In this document: piece by piece, positions 1-9,718 of the stretch
Numbering within the stretch: the first letter of the stretch is position 1
Layout of the letters: each line of letters opens with the position of its first letter
NCBI RefSeq assembly: GCF_900096975.1
Contig: NZ_FMYQ01000014.1
Location: 103,394-167,393 of the forward strand
DNA: 64,000 nt
Source of the DNA: Paraburkholderia lycopersici
Lineage (GTDB): Bacteria; Pseudomonadota; Gammaproteobacteria; Burkholderiales; Burkholderiaceae
Direction of reading: 5' to 3'
Position numbers and translations under genes: made by a program
Notes under the pieces: generated by a model
Databases searched by the model: none
The model's input: the letters and a program-made list of their open reading frames with translations, nothing else
Told to the model about the DNA's origin: nothing

Positions 1-512
1 ATGGGCTTGCCGTCGCCCTCTTCGTCGGCGACGTCCTCGGGCAGTTCCAGATGCGCCGCGCCCGGCCGTTCCTGTTCGGCCTGGCGAAACGCCTCGCGCA
101 CGAGCGCCGGAATGTTGCCGATGGAGACAATCTGACGCGCGTACTTCGTGAGCGGCTCCATCATGCGCACCACGTCGACGATCTGGAAGTGGCCTTGCTT
201 GCTCGACTTGATGGGCTTCTGGCCCGTGACCATCAGCATGGGCATGCCGCCTAGCTGCGCGTAGGCGGCGGCCGTGACGAAGTTGGTGGCGCCGGGACCG
301 AGCGTGGAGAGACACACGCCGGTGCGGCCCGTGAGCCGCCCATAGGTGGCGGCCATGAAACCCGCGGCCTGTTCGTGGCGCGTGACGATCAGACGAATCT
401 TCGAGCGCCGCAGCGATTCGAGCAGATCGAGGTTTTCTTCCCCCGGAATACCGAACACATACTCGACGCCTTCGGCTTCGAGCGCCTTCACGAACAGATC
501 CGATGCTTTCAT
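1..512 (-). CDS. Acetolactate synthase-like ThDP-dependent enzyme, N-terminal part
   Basis: Partial gene: 170 codons are visible, starting at the ATG at 512 and running off the left edge. The N-terminus (MKASDLFVKALEAEGVEYVF) continues into GIPGEENLDLLESL, the conserved catalytic Glu in RHEQAAGFMAA, and LSTLGPGATNF. These are hallmarks of the pyrimidine-binding domain of thiamine-diphosphate enzymes of the acetolactate synthase type, which condense two pyruvates to acetolactate. With only the first third visible, a catabolic (AlsS-like) acetolactate synthase is favoured, but a glyoxylate carboligase-like or other decarboxylase relative cannot be excluded. It lies alone on its strand upstream of the MliC-like gene. 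Confidence 0.85.
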   Translation of the reverse strand, partial: MKASDLFVKALEAEGVEYVFGIPGEENLDLLESLRRSKIRLIVTRHEQAAGFMAATYGRLTGRTGVCLSTLGPGATNFVTAAAYAQLGGMPMLMVTGQKPIKSSKQGHFQIVDVVRMMEPLTKYARQIVSIGNIPALVREAFRQAEQERPGAAHLELPEDVADEEGDGKP

Positions 513-637
513 CGACCACCTCGCTGGCATGAGCGTGGCCGGCGGCGCGTGCGGCAGCCGGCCTTCGTGCAGGCCGACAGGTTACTCCCGCGGGGCGGAA
601 CGCGTCGTGAAGCGCGCCTTCGGCGTTGGCGTTGGCG

Positions 638-1081
638 TCAGCGCATGATGGTCGCGCAGCCGGCGACCACCGGCTTCGGACTCGCGCCGGACATGGTGTC
701 GTAGAGATCGGCGCCGGGGCCCTTGGTCCACCACGTATAGCGGTCGGCGACGTACTTCACGCCCGAGGCGGCGATCACGCCGACGAAGAGGAGCTTGCGT
801 CCGTCCACGGGCACGAGCGCGAAGCTCTGGCCGTTGGCCGCGTTCAGATACGTGACCTTGAACGTCTTGCCGTCGGCGCAGGTATAGCCGAACGTGTGGC
901 GCGTCTGCACGCGGATGTCGCGGACTTCCAGCGGCGCACTGGCCGCGCCGGCCGCATCGACGTGCGGCGCGGCGACGACCCCGCACGCCAGCGCGAGCGC
1001 GCAGCGGGCGCCGCGCGAGCGGATCGCGCGAATTGCCTGGATGGGAAAAAGACCGCCGGCGCGGCTTCGAGCGTCGATCAT
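638..1081 (-). CDS. MliC-like lysozyme inhibitor domain protein
   Basis: 147 aa. The start at 1081 is chosen because GGAGAA lies about 7 nt upstream. The N-terminus has a positively charged stretch and a hydrophobic segment (CALALACGVVAAPHVDAAGA), so export to the periplasm is likely. The mature part contains YTCADGKTFKVTYLN and DGRKLLFVGV, typical of the MliC/PliC family that inhibits c-type lysozymes. A second conserved stretch (YVADRYTWWTKGPGADLYD) follows. No clear lipobox is visible, so it may be soluble periplasmic rather than a lipoprotein. The role as a lysozyme inhibitor is inferred from the family. Confidence 0.75.
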   Translation of the reverse strand: MIDARSRAGGLFPIQAIRAIRSRGARCALALACGVVAAPHVDAAGAASAPLEVRDIRVQTRHTFGYTCADGKTFKVTYLNAANGQSFALVPVDGRKLLFVGVIAASGVKYVADRYTWWTKGPGADLYDTMSGASPKPVVAGCATIMR

Positions 1082-1202
1082 TGCGTTCTCCGTGTGCGTG
1101 GGCCGCGCGGCGCGTGCGGCACGCGAGCTGTTGCGGCAGGCTCGCACGATAACCCGTGACGCGCGCCGGCCGCACGGCCGGCGCCGCGCGCGGGCCGCGA
1201 AC

Positions 1203-2426
1203 TCACTTCGACGCGTCGCCCGGCACGGGGTGCACCGCCGCGGCCGCCGCGCGGGCGCGCGAGCGGGCCTCGTCGGTGTCGGCGCCCGTGGCGAGCGCGA
1301 CGCCCATGCGGCGCTTCACGAAGCTCTCGGGCTTGCCGAAGAGGCGCAGGTCCGCGCCGGGCACGGCCAGCGCCTGCGCCACCCCTTCGAACGCGATGCC
1401 GCGCGCGTCCATGCCGCCATAAATCACGGCCGAGGCGCCCGGCTCACGCGCCGTCGTATCGACGGGCAAGCCGAGAATGGCGCGCGCGTGCAACTCGAAC
1501 TCGGAAAAGCGTTGCGAGGCGAGCGTGACGAGCCCCGTGTCGTGCGGACGCGGACTCACTTCCGAGAACCACACCTCGTCGCCGCGCACGAACAGTTCGA
1601 CGCCGAAGAGGCCGCGGCCGCCGAGCGCCTCGGTCACCTTGCGTGAAATCTCGCGCGAGCGCTCGAGCGCCTTCGCGCTCATGGGCTGCGGCTGCCAGGA
1701 CTCGACGTAATCGCCGTCGACCTGCAGATGGCCGATCGGGTCGCAGAAGTACGTCTGCACCTGGCCGCTGATCGCGTCGATCGCGCGCACAGTAAGCTGC
1801 GTGATTTCATAGTCGAAGTGGATGAAGCCTTCCACGATCACGCGTCCGCGATTCACGCGGCCGCCCGCGAGCGCGTATTCCCAGGCGCGTTCGACGTCGG
1901 CTTCGCCGCGCACGACCGACTGCCCCTTGCCCGAGGACGACATCACGGGCTTCACCACGCACGGATAGCCGACCTTGGCGACGCCGGCCTTCAGCTCGTC
2001 AAGCGAATCGGCGAATGCGTAGGGCGAGGTCGCGAGGCCGAGCTCCTCGGCGGCGAGGCGGCGAATGCCTTCGCGGTTCATCGTGAGCTGCGCGGCGCGC
2101 GCGGTGGGAATCACCTCGGCGACGCCTTCGGCTTCGACGGCGGCGAGCGCGTCGGTGGCGATGGCCTCGATTTCGGGCACGACGAGGTGCGGACGCTCGG
2201 CATCGATGAGCGCGCGCAGCGCCTTCGGGTCGGCCATGTCGATCACGTGCGCACGATGCGCGACCTGATGACCAGGCGCGTTTTCGTAGCGGTCGACGGC
2301 GATCACTTCGACGCCGAGTCGCTGCAGCGCGATGATCACTTCCTTGCCGAGCTCGCCTGCGCCGAGCAGCATGACACGGGTGGCGGAAGCGGAAAGCGGC
2401 GTGCCGATGCGGGGGCGGGTCTGCAT
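1203..2426 (-). CDS. purT: Formate-dependent phosphoribosylglycinamide formyltransferase PurT
   Basis: 407 aa, the usual PurT length. The ATG at 2426 follows a TGGAGA ribosome site. PurT makes formyl-GAR from GAR, formate and ATP in purine synthesis, independent of folate. An N-terminal Rossmann-like part (VMLLGAGELGKEV) is followed by the ATP-grasp domain with VVKPVMSSSGKGQSVV, and the C-terminal FSEVSPRPHDTGLVTLASQ stretch contributes to the ATP and metal site. The family is related to PurK. It is monocistronic between a divergent lipoprotein gene and the MliC-like gene. Confidence 0.95.
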   Translation of the reverse strand: MQTRPRIGTPLSASATRVMLLGAGELGKEVIIALQRLGVEVIAVDRYENAPGHQVAHRAHVIDMADPKALRALIDAERPHLVVPEIEAIATDALAAVEAEGVAEVIPTARAAQLTMNREGIRRLAAEELGLATSPYAFADSLDELKAGVAKVGYPCVVKPVMSSSGKGQSVVRGEADVERAWEYALAGGRVNRGRVIVEGFIHFDYEITQLTVRAIDAISGQVQTYFCDPIGHLQVDGDYVESWQPQPMSAKALERSREISRKVTEALGGRGLFGVELFVRGDEVWFSEVSPRPHDTGLVTLASQRFSEFELHARAILGLPVDTTAREPGASAVIYGGMDARGIAFEGVAQALAVPGADLRLFGKPESFVKRRMGVALATGADTDEARSRARAAAAAVHPVPGDASK

Positions 2427-2593
2427 GATGTCTCCAGAAATGACGGTATTGCGCGAATGCGTGAGAGCGCCGATGTTAACACGCGGCCTGGCTGCCGCGA
2501 GGCGCATGACGGGCCCGGCGCGCACGTTTGCGCTCGCGTGCCGCAGCGCGGTGCGTTACGCTTACGCCTTCGTCGATTACGAGGAACGATGCG

Positions 2594-3211
2594 ATGCCTT
2601 TCCGCATGAACTTGCAGCCCACCCGGCGCGCTGCTGCGCGAGCCCTCGCCTCGCGCGCGGCGATGCTCGCCGCCGCCCTGCTGGTTTGCGCGTGCAAGCT
2701 GCCCGTCCACACGAACGCGTCCGCGCCGCTGCCCGATCCGTTCAATCCGGCCACGACGCAGCTGCTCGACAACACGCACTGGCAACTCGTGGAATGGAAG
2801 CGCGCCGACGGCACGCTGCGCGCCGTACCGGGCCCGAACCTCGCAGCCACGAGCGAGGAGAACCCCGACGCGCGCCCGATCACACTCGACCTTTCGACGG
2901 AGAGCGGGCAGCGCCGCGCGAGCGGTTTCTCGGGCTGCAACCGTTACTTCGGCGCGTACTCGCTGAAAAGCGGTCTGCTCTCGTTCAGCCAGCTCGGCGG
3001 TACGCGCATGGCTTGCGTCGGCGCGGGCGGCGACATCGAAGGCGCGTATCTCGAGGCGCTCTCGCACATCACGCGCTCGGGCGTGCAGATGCGCCATCCG
3101 CAGGCGCTCTTTCTCGTGCTGGAAAACGGCGACCGCCTGACCTTCGCGGAGCAAGCCGCCGCGGCAAACCCGGCGCCGGGCGCCGCCTCCGACGCCAAGC
3201 CGGCGCAGTGA
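2594..3211 (+). CDS. META-domain lipoprotein (HslJ-like)
   Basis: 205 aa. The start at 2594 is preceded by GAGGAA 7 nt upstream; a second ATG lies at 2606. The signal peptide ends in a lipobox-like LLVCAC, so Cys near residue 35 is the likely lipidated residue. The rest is one META domain (NTHWQLVEWKRADGTLR, SGFSGCNRYFGAYSL, GTRMACVGAGGDIEGAYLEAL), the fold found in heat-inducible HslJ and related outer-membrane lipoproteins. Specific function is unknown. It is followed by a strong terminator and is divergent from purT. Confidence 0.8.
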   Translation: MPFRMNLQPTRRAAARALASRAAMLAAALLVCACKLPVHTNASAPLPDPFNPATTQLLDNTHWQLVEWKRADGTLRAVPGPNLAATSEENPDARPITLDLSTESGQRRASGFSGCNRYFGAYSLKSGLLSFSQLGGTRMACVGAGGDIEGAYLEALSHITRSGVQMRHPQALFLVLENGDRLTFAEQAAAANPAPGAASDAKPAQ

Positions 3212-3228
3212 GCACCGCTCGCATGAGC

Positions 3229-3261
3229 AGCCGCGCCCTCGCCCGGCGCGGCTCTTTTTTT
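3229..3261 (+). terminator. Rho-independent terminator after the META lipoprotein gene
   Basis: AGCCGCGCC pairs with GGCGCGGCT across a 7-nt loop and is followed by CTTTTTTT. This is a classic intrinsic terminator 18 nt after the stop codon. Confidence 0.9.
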
Positions 3262-3425
3262 ATGGCGCGCGCGCCAAAGCGCCGCGCCCGGGGTCGTTCA
3301 GGCGTCGCTCGCGCAACGCGCCCCGGAGCTCGCGCGGCGCCCCGCCATGGCAGATGGCGGCGCACGCCGGCCGAGCGGTTACACTCCACCCGTCGCACAC
3401 AACATTCTCTACGTACATCTTTGGC

Positions 3426-6400
3426 ATGCACACGGTAGTTCCTGGCTGGTTCGGCGTATCGGCCGTCTGGTTCGTTCCTTTGATCTGGCGTCTCGTGAAA
3501 TCCGCGCTGCCGGGCGGCGCGGGCCTGCGCGGCCCCGGCACGATCCGGCTTTGGCTCGGCTTTTTCGGCGTGCTCCTCGCGAGCTGCGCGCTCGAGGCGA
3601 CGCTCGTCGACATCGCCGGCTTCGACGCGCTCGGCCATGCGCTCTCGGGCGCCCTTGGCAAGCTCGTCGGCCACGCAGCCGCGCCGCTTGCCATGGCGGC
3701 GCTTTTCCTCGCGAGCTTGCCGTGGCTGCTCGATTTTCGTTGGCGCGAATTCCTCGCGTGGGCGGACATCTCGCTCGGACTCGGCCTGAACATCCGCGCC
3801 TCGCGCGATACGGACCACAGCCCGCGCCACGAACGCCGCAGCCGCCGCGCCACGACCGACGACGGGCTTCCTGCGCACAGCGCGCCCGCCGTCAATGCGC
3901 CGATGCCAGGCGACGGCGCGCGGAGCAAGCGGCCGACCCTCTGGCGGCCGCCCGCGCATGAAGGTCGCGAAGGTCCCGATGGCGCGCGGCTGGCAGGCGC
4001 CACGGGTGCAACAGGTGTTGGACCAGACGCCTCGACGGCCGCCGCTGCAGACGCTTCGTCGCCGGCTCGCATCGAGCCGGGCTTCCGGGGCGCCGCCGAT
4101 CCGTCCGCCGCATGGGCGCGCACCGAGCCGACCGCTGCCGCGGACTGGCTGCGCAGCACGCGTGCGCCAACGCAAACACCATCCGCGGGCTCGCCGCGAG
4201 CAGCCGCGGAGTCGCCACGCGCACCGCTGGGCGACGCGCGCCGTCAGCCGGCGCGCGGTGCAGGCGCGGCGCCTGGCATAACGGGCACCCATGGAGCGCC
4301 GGGCGTCGCCGCCCAAGCCAATGCGCCGTGGCGAACCGAGCCTGGCCAGACGCGGCCAGCCATACCCGCCGCAGCGGCAGGTGCCGGTGTGCGCGCAACA
4401 TCGGCGGCGCTGCACGGCGCGGCGCCGGGCGTCGCGGCTGGCACGGCTGGCGCGGCTTCGGCTGCTGCACGCGGCTTTCCGCCCGCTGCCGCGCCGGCAT
4501 CGCTCGATCCGCTGACTTCGCCGTTCGCGCAGCCGGCCACGCCGCGCCGCAGTGCGCCGCCGCCCGCGGCGGGCAGCACGGCGGCGCGTGCCGCCGCCGC
4601 CGTGCCGCCGCGCGTCGCGAAGCCCCCGCGCCCGTTCGTCTGGCAAGGTCAGCCGTCACGCGTGAGCGCCCGGCCGCCGATGACTTCGCCGTTTTCCGCG
4701 CACCTGGCCGATACGCCGTCCGCCGCGCCGGCCTACTCGCGCTCCTCGCCCACCGCTGGCACGGACCGGGCGCAGGCGCCGCTATCGACCAACGTGCTCG
4801 AAACATTGCGCTCGATCGAAGAGAACGCCGCGCGCTGGACGACGCTTGCCGGTGCGAGCCTCGCGCGCCGCAATTTCGACGAGGCCGCTTCGCTCCAGCG
4901 CGCCGCGCCAAAGCACGCGGACACGACCGAAGCCGCACCGCCGCACACGCAATTCCCAACCGCAGCTCCGGCCATATCGACGACGGCGGCGTCGCCGCTT
5001 CCGCACGCGCCTCAAGACCAGGACGCGGCATTCGCACCGCCCGCTCCGCTCACGCAGCCGGACGCCGACGACGTCGCGCCGAACACGCACGCGCAATCGC
5101 TCGCTGACGCGAGCGGCCAGCCGCACCCGGACAGCGCGGCGGCGGATGAAATGCCTGCCGCCAGCGCCGCTCCTATCGCCGCAGAGGCGCAATACCTCGC
5201 CACGCCTCGCGAGCCGACGGCCTGGCAGCCGGCGCACGCGGAGGACGCAACACAGAGCGCACCGAACGAGTCGATGCCTGTCACGGAGCCACAGCCGCAG
5301 CCGGCGTCGATGCCGGTCGAGCCCGAGCCGGACGCCCCGCAAGACACCGCTTCGCCCGCGCCCTGGCCGATGCAGGATCACGGCATGCCATGGATCCTGC
5401 TCGACGACGAACCGTCGACGGAGACCCCGGCTCAGACGTCAGCCGCCGAGCCGTTTTTCACGTTTTCGCCGGCAACCGTTCCTGAGCAGGCGCACGCGCC
5501 GGTCGCGCCCGTTGCGACGGCGGCATCCGCGGAACCGCACGATACGCCCGCCACAGCCGATGCATCGGCCCTGTCGAATATCTTGCAGTTCCCGCGCGTC
5601 GTGCGCGAAGCCCAGCCCGATGCCGCCGCCGCATCCGTGAACGACGCAGCGTCTGCCAGCGGGCAATCGCATGATGTGGATGCGCAAGCCGATGCCCTCG
5701 ATACGACATCGGCAGCGGGCGTCGACGAATCGGCCTATGGCACCTACGGCGGCACGTTCGAATTGCCCGTGCGCGTGGTGCCCGCGCATGCCGCCGCCAC
5801 GGTTGCGCATCCGCTTCCCGCGATCGCGCGCGAGGACAGAGACGCGCCTTCGCCCACGCCCGGGTCGTCCGCCCCGGTAACTCACGACGACGTGGCAAGC
5901 GTGAGCACGCCGCCCGCGCCGCCCGATCAGACGCAGACCGCTGCGAGCGCAGCGGCCGATACCACGCCGGCAACGGCGGAATCGCAAGCCCATGCGCCGG
6001 CACTCGAAGCCGCGAACGCGCCTGCCGCACCGCCCGCTGCGAGCGATGCCGCCGTATCCGCCGTCGCGGCCACGCCCGACTACGCGGCGCCGTCTTCCGT
6101 CGTGCCCGCGCCCCCCCCAACGCCGCCATGGTTGGCCGAATGGCAACCGGAGAACCACGCTGCAGCGCCCGCGGCGTCCCCGCTCGCGACGATTCCCGCG
6201 CTGCCCGCAGCGCCGTTTTCCGCCACGCCGTCGCTCCCGGCCGCGCCCCACCCCGCCGTCGCGACCGGGCCCAATGCCGCGAGCCCCGACTTCGAGCCCG
6301 CGGCCGACGCGCCGGATGCAGCCGAAGCGATCGCCCCCGCCGAACTGGTCACCCAACCGCCCATCGAGCCGCCCATCGAGCCGCCCGCCCAACGCGCCGC

Positions 6401-7934
6401 CGTGCGCGGCCACGTGCCGACGACTTTCGCGTTCGAGCCGCTCGCCGCGTCGGCGGTCGAACTGCCGGGCCTCGACCTGCTCGAACGCGCCTCGTCCGAG
6501 ATCGAACCCGTCTCCGAGCAGAAGCTCGCCGAAACGAGCCAGCTCATCGAGCAGCGCCTCCAGGAATTCAAGGTGCCCGTGACGGTGGTCGGCGCCTCGG
6601 CGGGCCCGGTCATCACGCGCTTCGAAGTGGAGCCCGCGCTCGGCGTGCGCGGCAGCCAGATCGTCGGCCTCATGAAGGACCTTTCGCGCGGCCTCGGCCT
6701 CACGTCGATCCGCGTCGTCGAGACGATCCCCGGCAAGACCTGCATGGGGCTCGAGTTGCCCAATGCGCGGCGCCAGATGATCCGTCTCTCCGAGATCCTC
6801 GAATCGGGCGCGTACCAGCGCTCGCCGTCGAAGCTCACGATCGCGATGGGCAAGGACATCGTCGGCCATCCGGTCGTCACCGACCTCGCGAAGGCGCCGC
6901 ACATGCTCGTGGCCGGCACGACCGGTTCGGGCAAGTCGGTCGCGATCAACGCGATGATCCTCTCGCTGCTCTACAAGGCGACGCCCGCGGACGTGCGGCT
7001 CATCATGATCGACCCGAAGATGCTCGAACTCTCGGTCTACGAGGGCATTCCGCATCTGCTCGCGCCCGTCGTCACCGACATGAAGCTCGCCGCCAACGCG
7101 CTCAACTGGTGCGTGGGCGAAATGGAGAAACGCTACCGGCTGATGTCGGCCGTCGGCGTGCGCAATCTCGCGGGCTTCAACCAGAAGATCCGCGACGCCG
7201 AAGCGCAGGAAAAGAAGATCGGCAACCCGTTCTCGCTCACGCCCGAAGCGCCCGAGCCGCTCGCGCCGCTGCCGATGATCGTCGTCGTGATCGACGAACT
7301 GGCCGACCTCATGATGGTCGCGGGCAAGAAGATCGAGGAGCTGATCGCGCGCCTCGCGCAGAAGGCGCGCGCCGCCGGCATCCACCTGATCCTCGCCACG
7401 CAGCGGCCTTCGGTGGACGTCATCACCGGCCTCATCAAGGCCAACATTCCGACGCGCGTGGCGTTCCAGGTGTCGTCGAAGATCGACTCGCGCACGATCC
7501 TCGACCAGATGGGCGCCGAGTCGCTGCTGGGCCAGGGCGACATGCTGTTCCTGCCGCCGGGCACGGGCTATCCGCAGCGCGTGCACGGCGCGTTCGTCGC
7601 CGACGAGGAGGTGCACGCCGTGGTCGAGTACCTGAAGCAGTTCGGCGAGCCCGAGTATGTGGAAGGCATCCTCGACGGCCCCGCCTCCGAAGGCGCGCCG
7701 CAGGACCTCTTCGGCGAGTCGCCCGACGCCGAGGCCGATCCGCTCTACGACGAGGCCGTGGCGTTCGTCGTGCGCACGCGGCGCGCGTCGATCTCGTCGG
7801 TGCAGCGGCAGTTGCGCATCGGCTACAACCGCGCCGCGCGGCTCGTCGAGCAAATGGAAGCGGCGGGGCTCGTCTCGCCGATGGGCATCAACGGCAGCCG
7901 CGAAGTGCTCGCGCCGGGTGGCCAGGGCGAGTGA
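3426..7934 (+). CDS. ftsK: DNA translocase FtsK/SpoIIIE with very long Ala/Pro-rich linker
   Basis: 1502 aa; the start at 3426 (MHTVVPGWFG) is chosen because it begins just before the first membrane segment. Three hydrophobic segments (about residues 8-28, 39-61 and 80-105) anchor it. About 900 residues of Ala/Pro/Thr-rich low-complexity linker follow. The motor starts near residue 1035, with Walker A GTTGSGKS near 1163, Walker B VVVIDELADLMM near 1285, and a C-terminal winged-helix gamma domain (about 1435-1500) that in the family reads polar KOPS sequences. FtsK hexamers pump DNA at the septum for chromosome resolution. The membrane part is shorter than the four-TM FtsK typical of E. coli, and Burkholderia-group genomes generally carry a second, standard FtsK elsewhere, so the division of labour is unclear. 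Confidence 0.93.
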   Translation: MHTVVPGWFGVSAVWFVPLIWRLVKSALPGGAGLRGPGTIRLWLGFFGVLLASCALEATLVDIAGFDALGHALSGALGKLVGHAAAPLAMAALFLASLPWLLDFRWREFLAWADISLGLGLNIRASRDTDHSPRHERRSRRATTDDGLPAHSAPAVNAPMPGDGARSKRPTLWRPPAHEGREGPDGARLAGATGATGVGPDASTAAAADASSPARIEPGFRGAADPSAAWARTEPTAAADWLRSTRAPTQTPSAGSPRAAAESPRAPLGDARRQPARGAGAAPGITGTHGAPGVAAQANAPWRTEPGQTRPAIPAAAAGAGVRATSAALHGAAPGVAAGTAGAASAAARGFPPAAAPASLDPLTSPFAQPATPRRSAPPPAAGSTAARAAAAVPPRVAKPPRPFVWQGQPSRVSARPPMTSPFSAHLADTPSAAPAYSRSSPTAGTDRAQAPLSTNVLETLRSIEENAARWTTLAGASLARRNFDEAASLQRAAPKHADTTEAAPPHTQFPTAAPAISTTAASPLPHAPQDQDAAFAPPAPLTQPDADDVAPNTHAQSLADASGQPHPDSAAADEMPAASAAPIAAEAQYLATPREPTAWQPAHAEDATQSAPNESMPVTEPQPQPASMPVEPEPDAPQDTASPAPWPMQDHGMPWILLDDEPSTETPAQTSAAEPFFTFSPATVPEQAHAPVAPVATAASAEPHDTPATADASALSNILQFPRVVREAQPDAAAASVNDAASASGQSHDVDAQADALDTTSAAGVDESAYGTYGGTFELPVRVVPAHAAATVAHPLPAIAREDRDAPSPTPGSSAPVTHDDVASVSTPPAPPDQTQTAASAAADTTPATAESQAHAPALEAANAPAAPPAASDAAVSAVAATPDYAAPSSVVPAPPPTPPWLAEWQPENHAAAPAASPLATIPALPAAPFSATPSLPAAPHPAVATGPNAASPDFEPAADAPDAAEAIAPAELVTQPPIEPPIEPPAQRAAVRGHVPTTFAFEPLAASAVELPGLDLLERASSEIEPVSEQKLAETSQLIEQRLQEFKVPVTVVGASAGPVITRFEVEPALGVRGSQIVGLMKDLSRGLGLTSIRVVETIPGKTCMGLELPNARRQMIRLSEILESGAYQRSPSKLTIAMGKDIVGHPVVTDLAKAPHMLVAGTTGSGKSVAINAMILSLLYKATPADVRLIMIDPKMLELSVYEGIPHLLAPVVTDMKLAANALNWCVGEMEKRYRLMSAVGVRNLAGFNQKIRDAEAQEKKIGNPFSLTPEAPEPLAPLPMIVVVIDELADLMMVAGKKIEELIARLAQKARAAGIHLILATQRPSVDVITGLIKANIPTRVAFQVSSKIDSRTILDQMGAESLLGQGDMLFLPPGTGYPQRVHGAFVADEEVHAVVEYLKQFGEPEYVEGILDGPASEGAPQDLFGESPDAEADPLYDEAVAFVVRTRRASISSVQRQLRIGYNRAARLVEQMEAAGLVSPMGINGSREVLAPGGQGE

Positions 7935-7982
7935 AGAAGGCGCGGCGCGCGCATTCCTCACGCCGCCGCGCGACCGCGCGCG

Positions 7983-9275
7983 TCACTGCGCGACGAACTT
8001 GAAATCGACGGGCGAGCCGATGTCCATGCGCTTCGGGTTCGGCTCGAGCAGGCCCGTCTGCCGGTCGCGGCGGAACACATAGGCCGTGTCGCTGTTCTGG
8101 TTGCCGACGATGAGCCACTGGCCCGTCGGATCGATCGCGAACTCGCGCGGCGACTTGCCGAGGCTCGACTGGCGGCCCACGCGCCTTAGCTTGCCGCTGT
8201 CGCCATCGACGGCGAAGATCGAGATGTCGTTGGCGTCGCCGCGATTCGAGACATAGAGGAACTTGCCGTCCGGCGAAAAATGCAGCGCCGCCGCGCCCTG
8301 CGTGCCCTTGAAACCCGGTTCCGCGAGCCTCTCGATCTGCTCGGGCTTCATGCGCCCGTCGCGGTAGCTGAACACGGTCACGGTCGCCGCGAGCTCGCTC
8401 GTGAGATACGCGTGGCGGCCGTCGTTGCCGAAGACGAGGTGACGCGGGCCGCTGCCTGACTTCACGTCCGCATAGCGCCATTCGGCCGGGCTCACGAGGC
8501 CGCGGCTGCCGTCCGGCGTATAGCGGTAGGTCCAGAGCTTGTCGGTGCCGAGATCCTGCGTGAAGAGGTAATGTCCGTCGGGCGAAAATACCGTGGAGTG
8601 CACGTGCGCGTTGTCCTGACGCCCTTTCACCGGTCCCCCGCCCTCGTGATGCACGGTGAGCACGGCCTCGCCCAGCTTGCCGTCCTGCTGCACGGGCAGC
8701 ACCGCGAAGCTGCCGCCGGGGTCCGCCGCGACCGAATAGTTGGCGACGAAGAGATATCGCCCATCGGGCGAAAGGCTCAGATAGCACGGATCGTTGCCCT
8801 GCGCCGAGACCTTGTCGAGAAACGTGAGCTGACCGCTCGCAGCGTCGAAGCCGAACGCGCTCACGTCGCCGCGCAGGCTGGCCGGCCCGTTGTCGCCGGG
8901 CAGCTCGTTCACGGCATAAACGAAGCGATCGTCCTTGCTCACCACGAGAAACGACGGATTCACCGTCTTCGCGACGCTCACCTGCTGGGCGTCGCCGGTC
9001 TTCGTGTCGAAGCGGTAGACGTAAATCCCCTCGCTCTTGCCGCTCGTGTACGTGCCGACGATCAGGTTGTAGACGCCTGCGTCGGGCGCGGCGGTCGAGG
9101 CGGATTGCGAGGCCGACTGGGCGAACGCAGGCGTCGCGGCGACGGAAGCCATGATGACGAAACCTTTGATGAGCTGGGTTACGAGGCGCGCGGGTCCGCG
9201 CCGGACAGCGCGCGGGCGGGGACGTGAACGGGCAGGCGCAGGCACGGCATTTGCAACGGCATGGCGAGGGAACAT
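7983..9275 (-). CDS. Secreted lactonase family beta-propeller protein
   Basis: 430 aa. The ATG at 9275 sits 7 nt after a perfect AAGGAGG. A long signal region ends in VAATPAFAQSAS, so cleavage after AFA is likely and the protein is probably periplasmic. The mature part has repeated blade motifs (YNLIVGTYTSGKSEGIYVYR, SPDGRYLFVANYS, SPDGHYLFTQDL, SPDGKFLYVSNRGDANDISI), typical of the seven-bladed 6-phosphogluconolactonase/lactonase family (PF10282). Members hydrolyse 6-phosphogluconolactone or other lactones; an exported member is unlikely to act in the cytosolic pentose phosphate pathway, so the true substrate is open. It is convergent with ftsK and leaves only 48 bp between them. Confidence 0.85.
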   Translation of the reverse strand: MFPRHAVANAVPAPARSRPRPRAVRRGPARLVTQLIKGFVIMASVAATPAFAQSASQSASTAAPDAGVYNLIVGTYTSGKSEGIYVYRFDTKTGDAQQVSVAKTVNPSFLVVSKDDRFVYAVNELPGDNGPASLRGDVSAFGFDAASGQLTFLDKVSAQGNDPCYLSLSPDGRYLFVANYSVAADPGGSFAVLPVQQDGKLGEAVLTVHHEGGGPVKGRQDNAHVHSTVFSPDGHYLFTQDLGTDKLWTYRYTPDGSRGLVSPAEWRYADVKSGSGPRHLVFGNDGRHAYLTSELAATVTVFSYRDGRMKPEQIERLAEPGFKGTQGAAALHFSPDGKFLYVSNRGDANDISIFAVDGDSGKLRRVGRQSSLGKSPREFAIDPTGQWLIVGNQNSDTAYVFRRDRQTGLLEPNPKRMDIGSPVDFKFVAQ

Positions 9276-9530
9276 GTCGACCTCCTTTTTCTTGTCGATG
9301 CGGTGGAGCGGGTCGGCGTCGGCGCCGACTTCGACCGGTATCGTCTGATACATGGGATGCCGACCCAGTATAAGAGAGGTTGCGCAGCGCCGCCCCCTCA
9401 CGCGCGCAGCCTCGTTGCGCACGCACGGCGCATGCCTCGCGACGGCTAGTCGAAGCAGTCAATCGAAGCATTCGGCGCAAGACGGGAGTCGACCCAGGTT
9501 CTTCACACCAGCAGCTACAAGGGAGCCGTC

Positions 9531-9680
9531 ATGAACATTCACGTCGCCATCGGGCCGCTCGTCGCGCTCATCGCAGGCATTCTGATTCTCGCCGTGCCGC
9601 GCCTGCTCAATTACATCGTCGCGCTGTATCTGATCATCATCGGGATCATCGGGCTTTTCGGCGTGGGCGGGCATCTCTGA
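9531..9680 (+). CDS. DUF3096 small membrane protein
   Basis: 49 aa, begins MNIHVAIGPLVALIAGILIL and ends at the TGA at 9678-9680. A GGGAG site precedes the ATG. The peptide is almost entirely hydrophobic, with two short membrane helices (GPLVALIAGILILAVP and NYIVALYLIIIGIIGLFG) separated by a Pro-Arg turn. It matches the DUF3096 pattern of small inner-membrane proteins. Function unknown. It lies immediately upstream of the GH15 gene in the same direction, but a sigma-54-like element in the gap (9719-9734) suggests the two can be transcribed separately. Confidence 0.75.
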   Translation: MNIHVAIGPLVALIAGILILAVPRLLNYIVALYLIIIGIIGLFGVGGHL

Positions 9681-9718
9681 TGTTTGTTGACGTCGGCGAG
9701 ATGGGTATTTGCGCGCGC

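Noticed and set aside
5439..7961. Long open frame on the minus strand opposite ftsK (about 840 codons)
   Set aside because: Its product is Arg/Gly/His-rich without any domain, and the plus strand encodes a clear FtsK. Long antisense frames are expected in GC-rich DNA with strong third-position bias.
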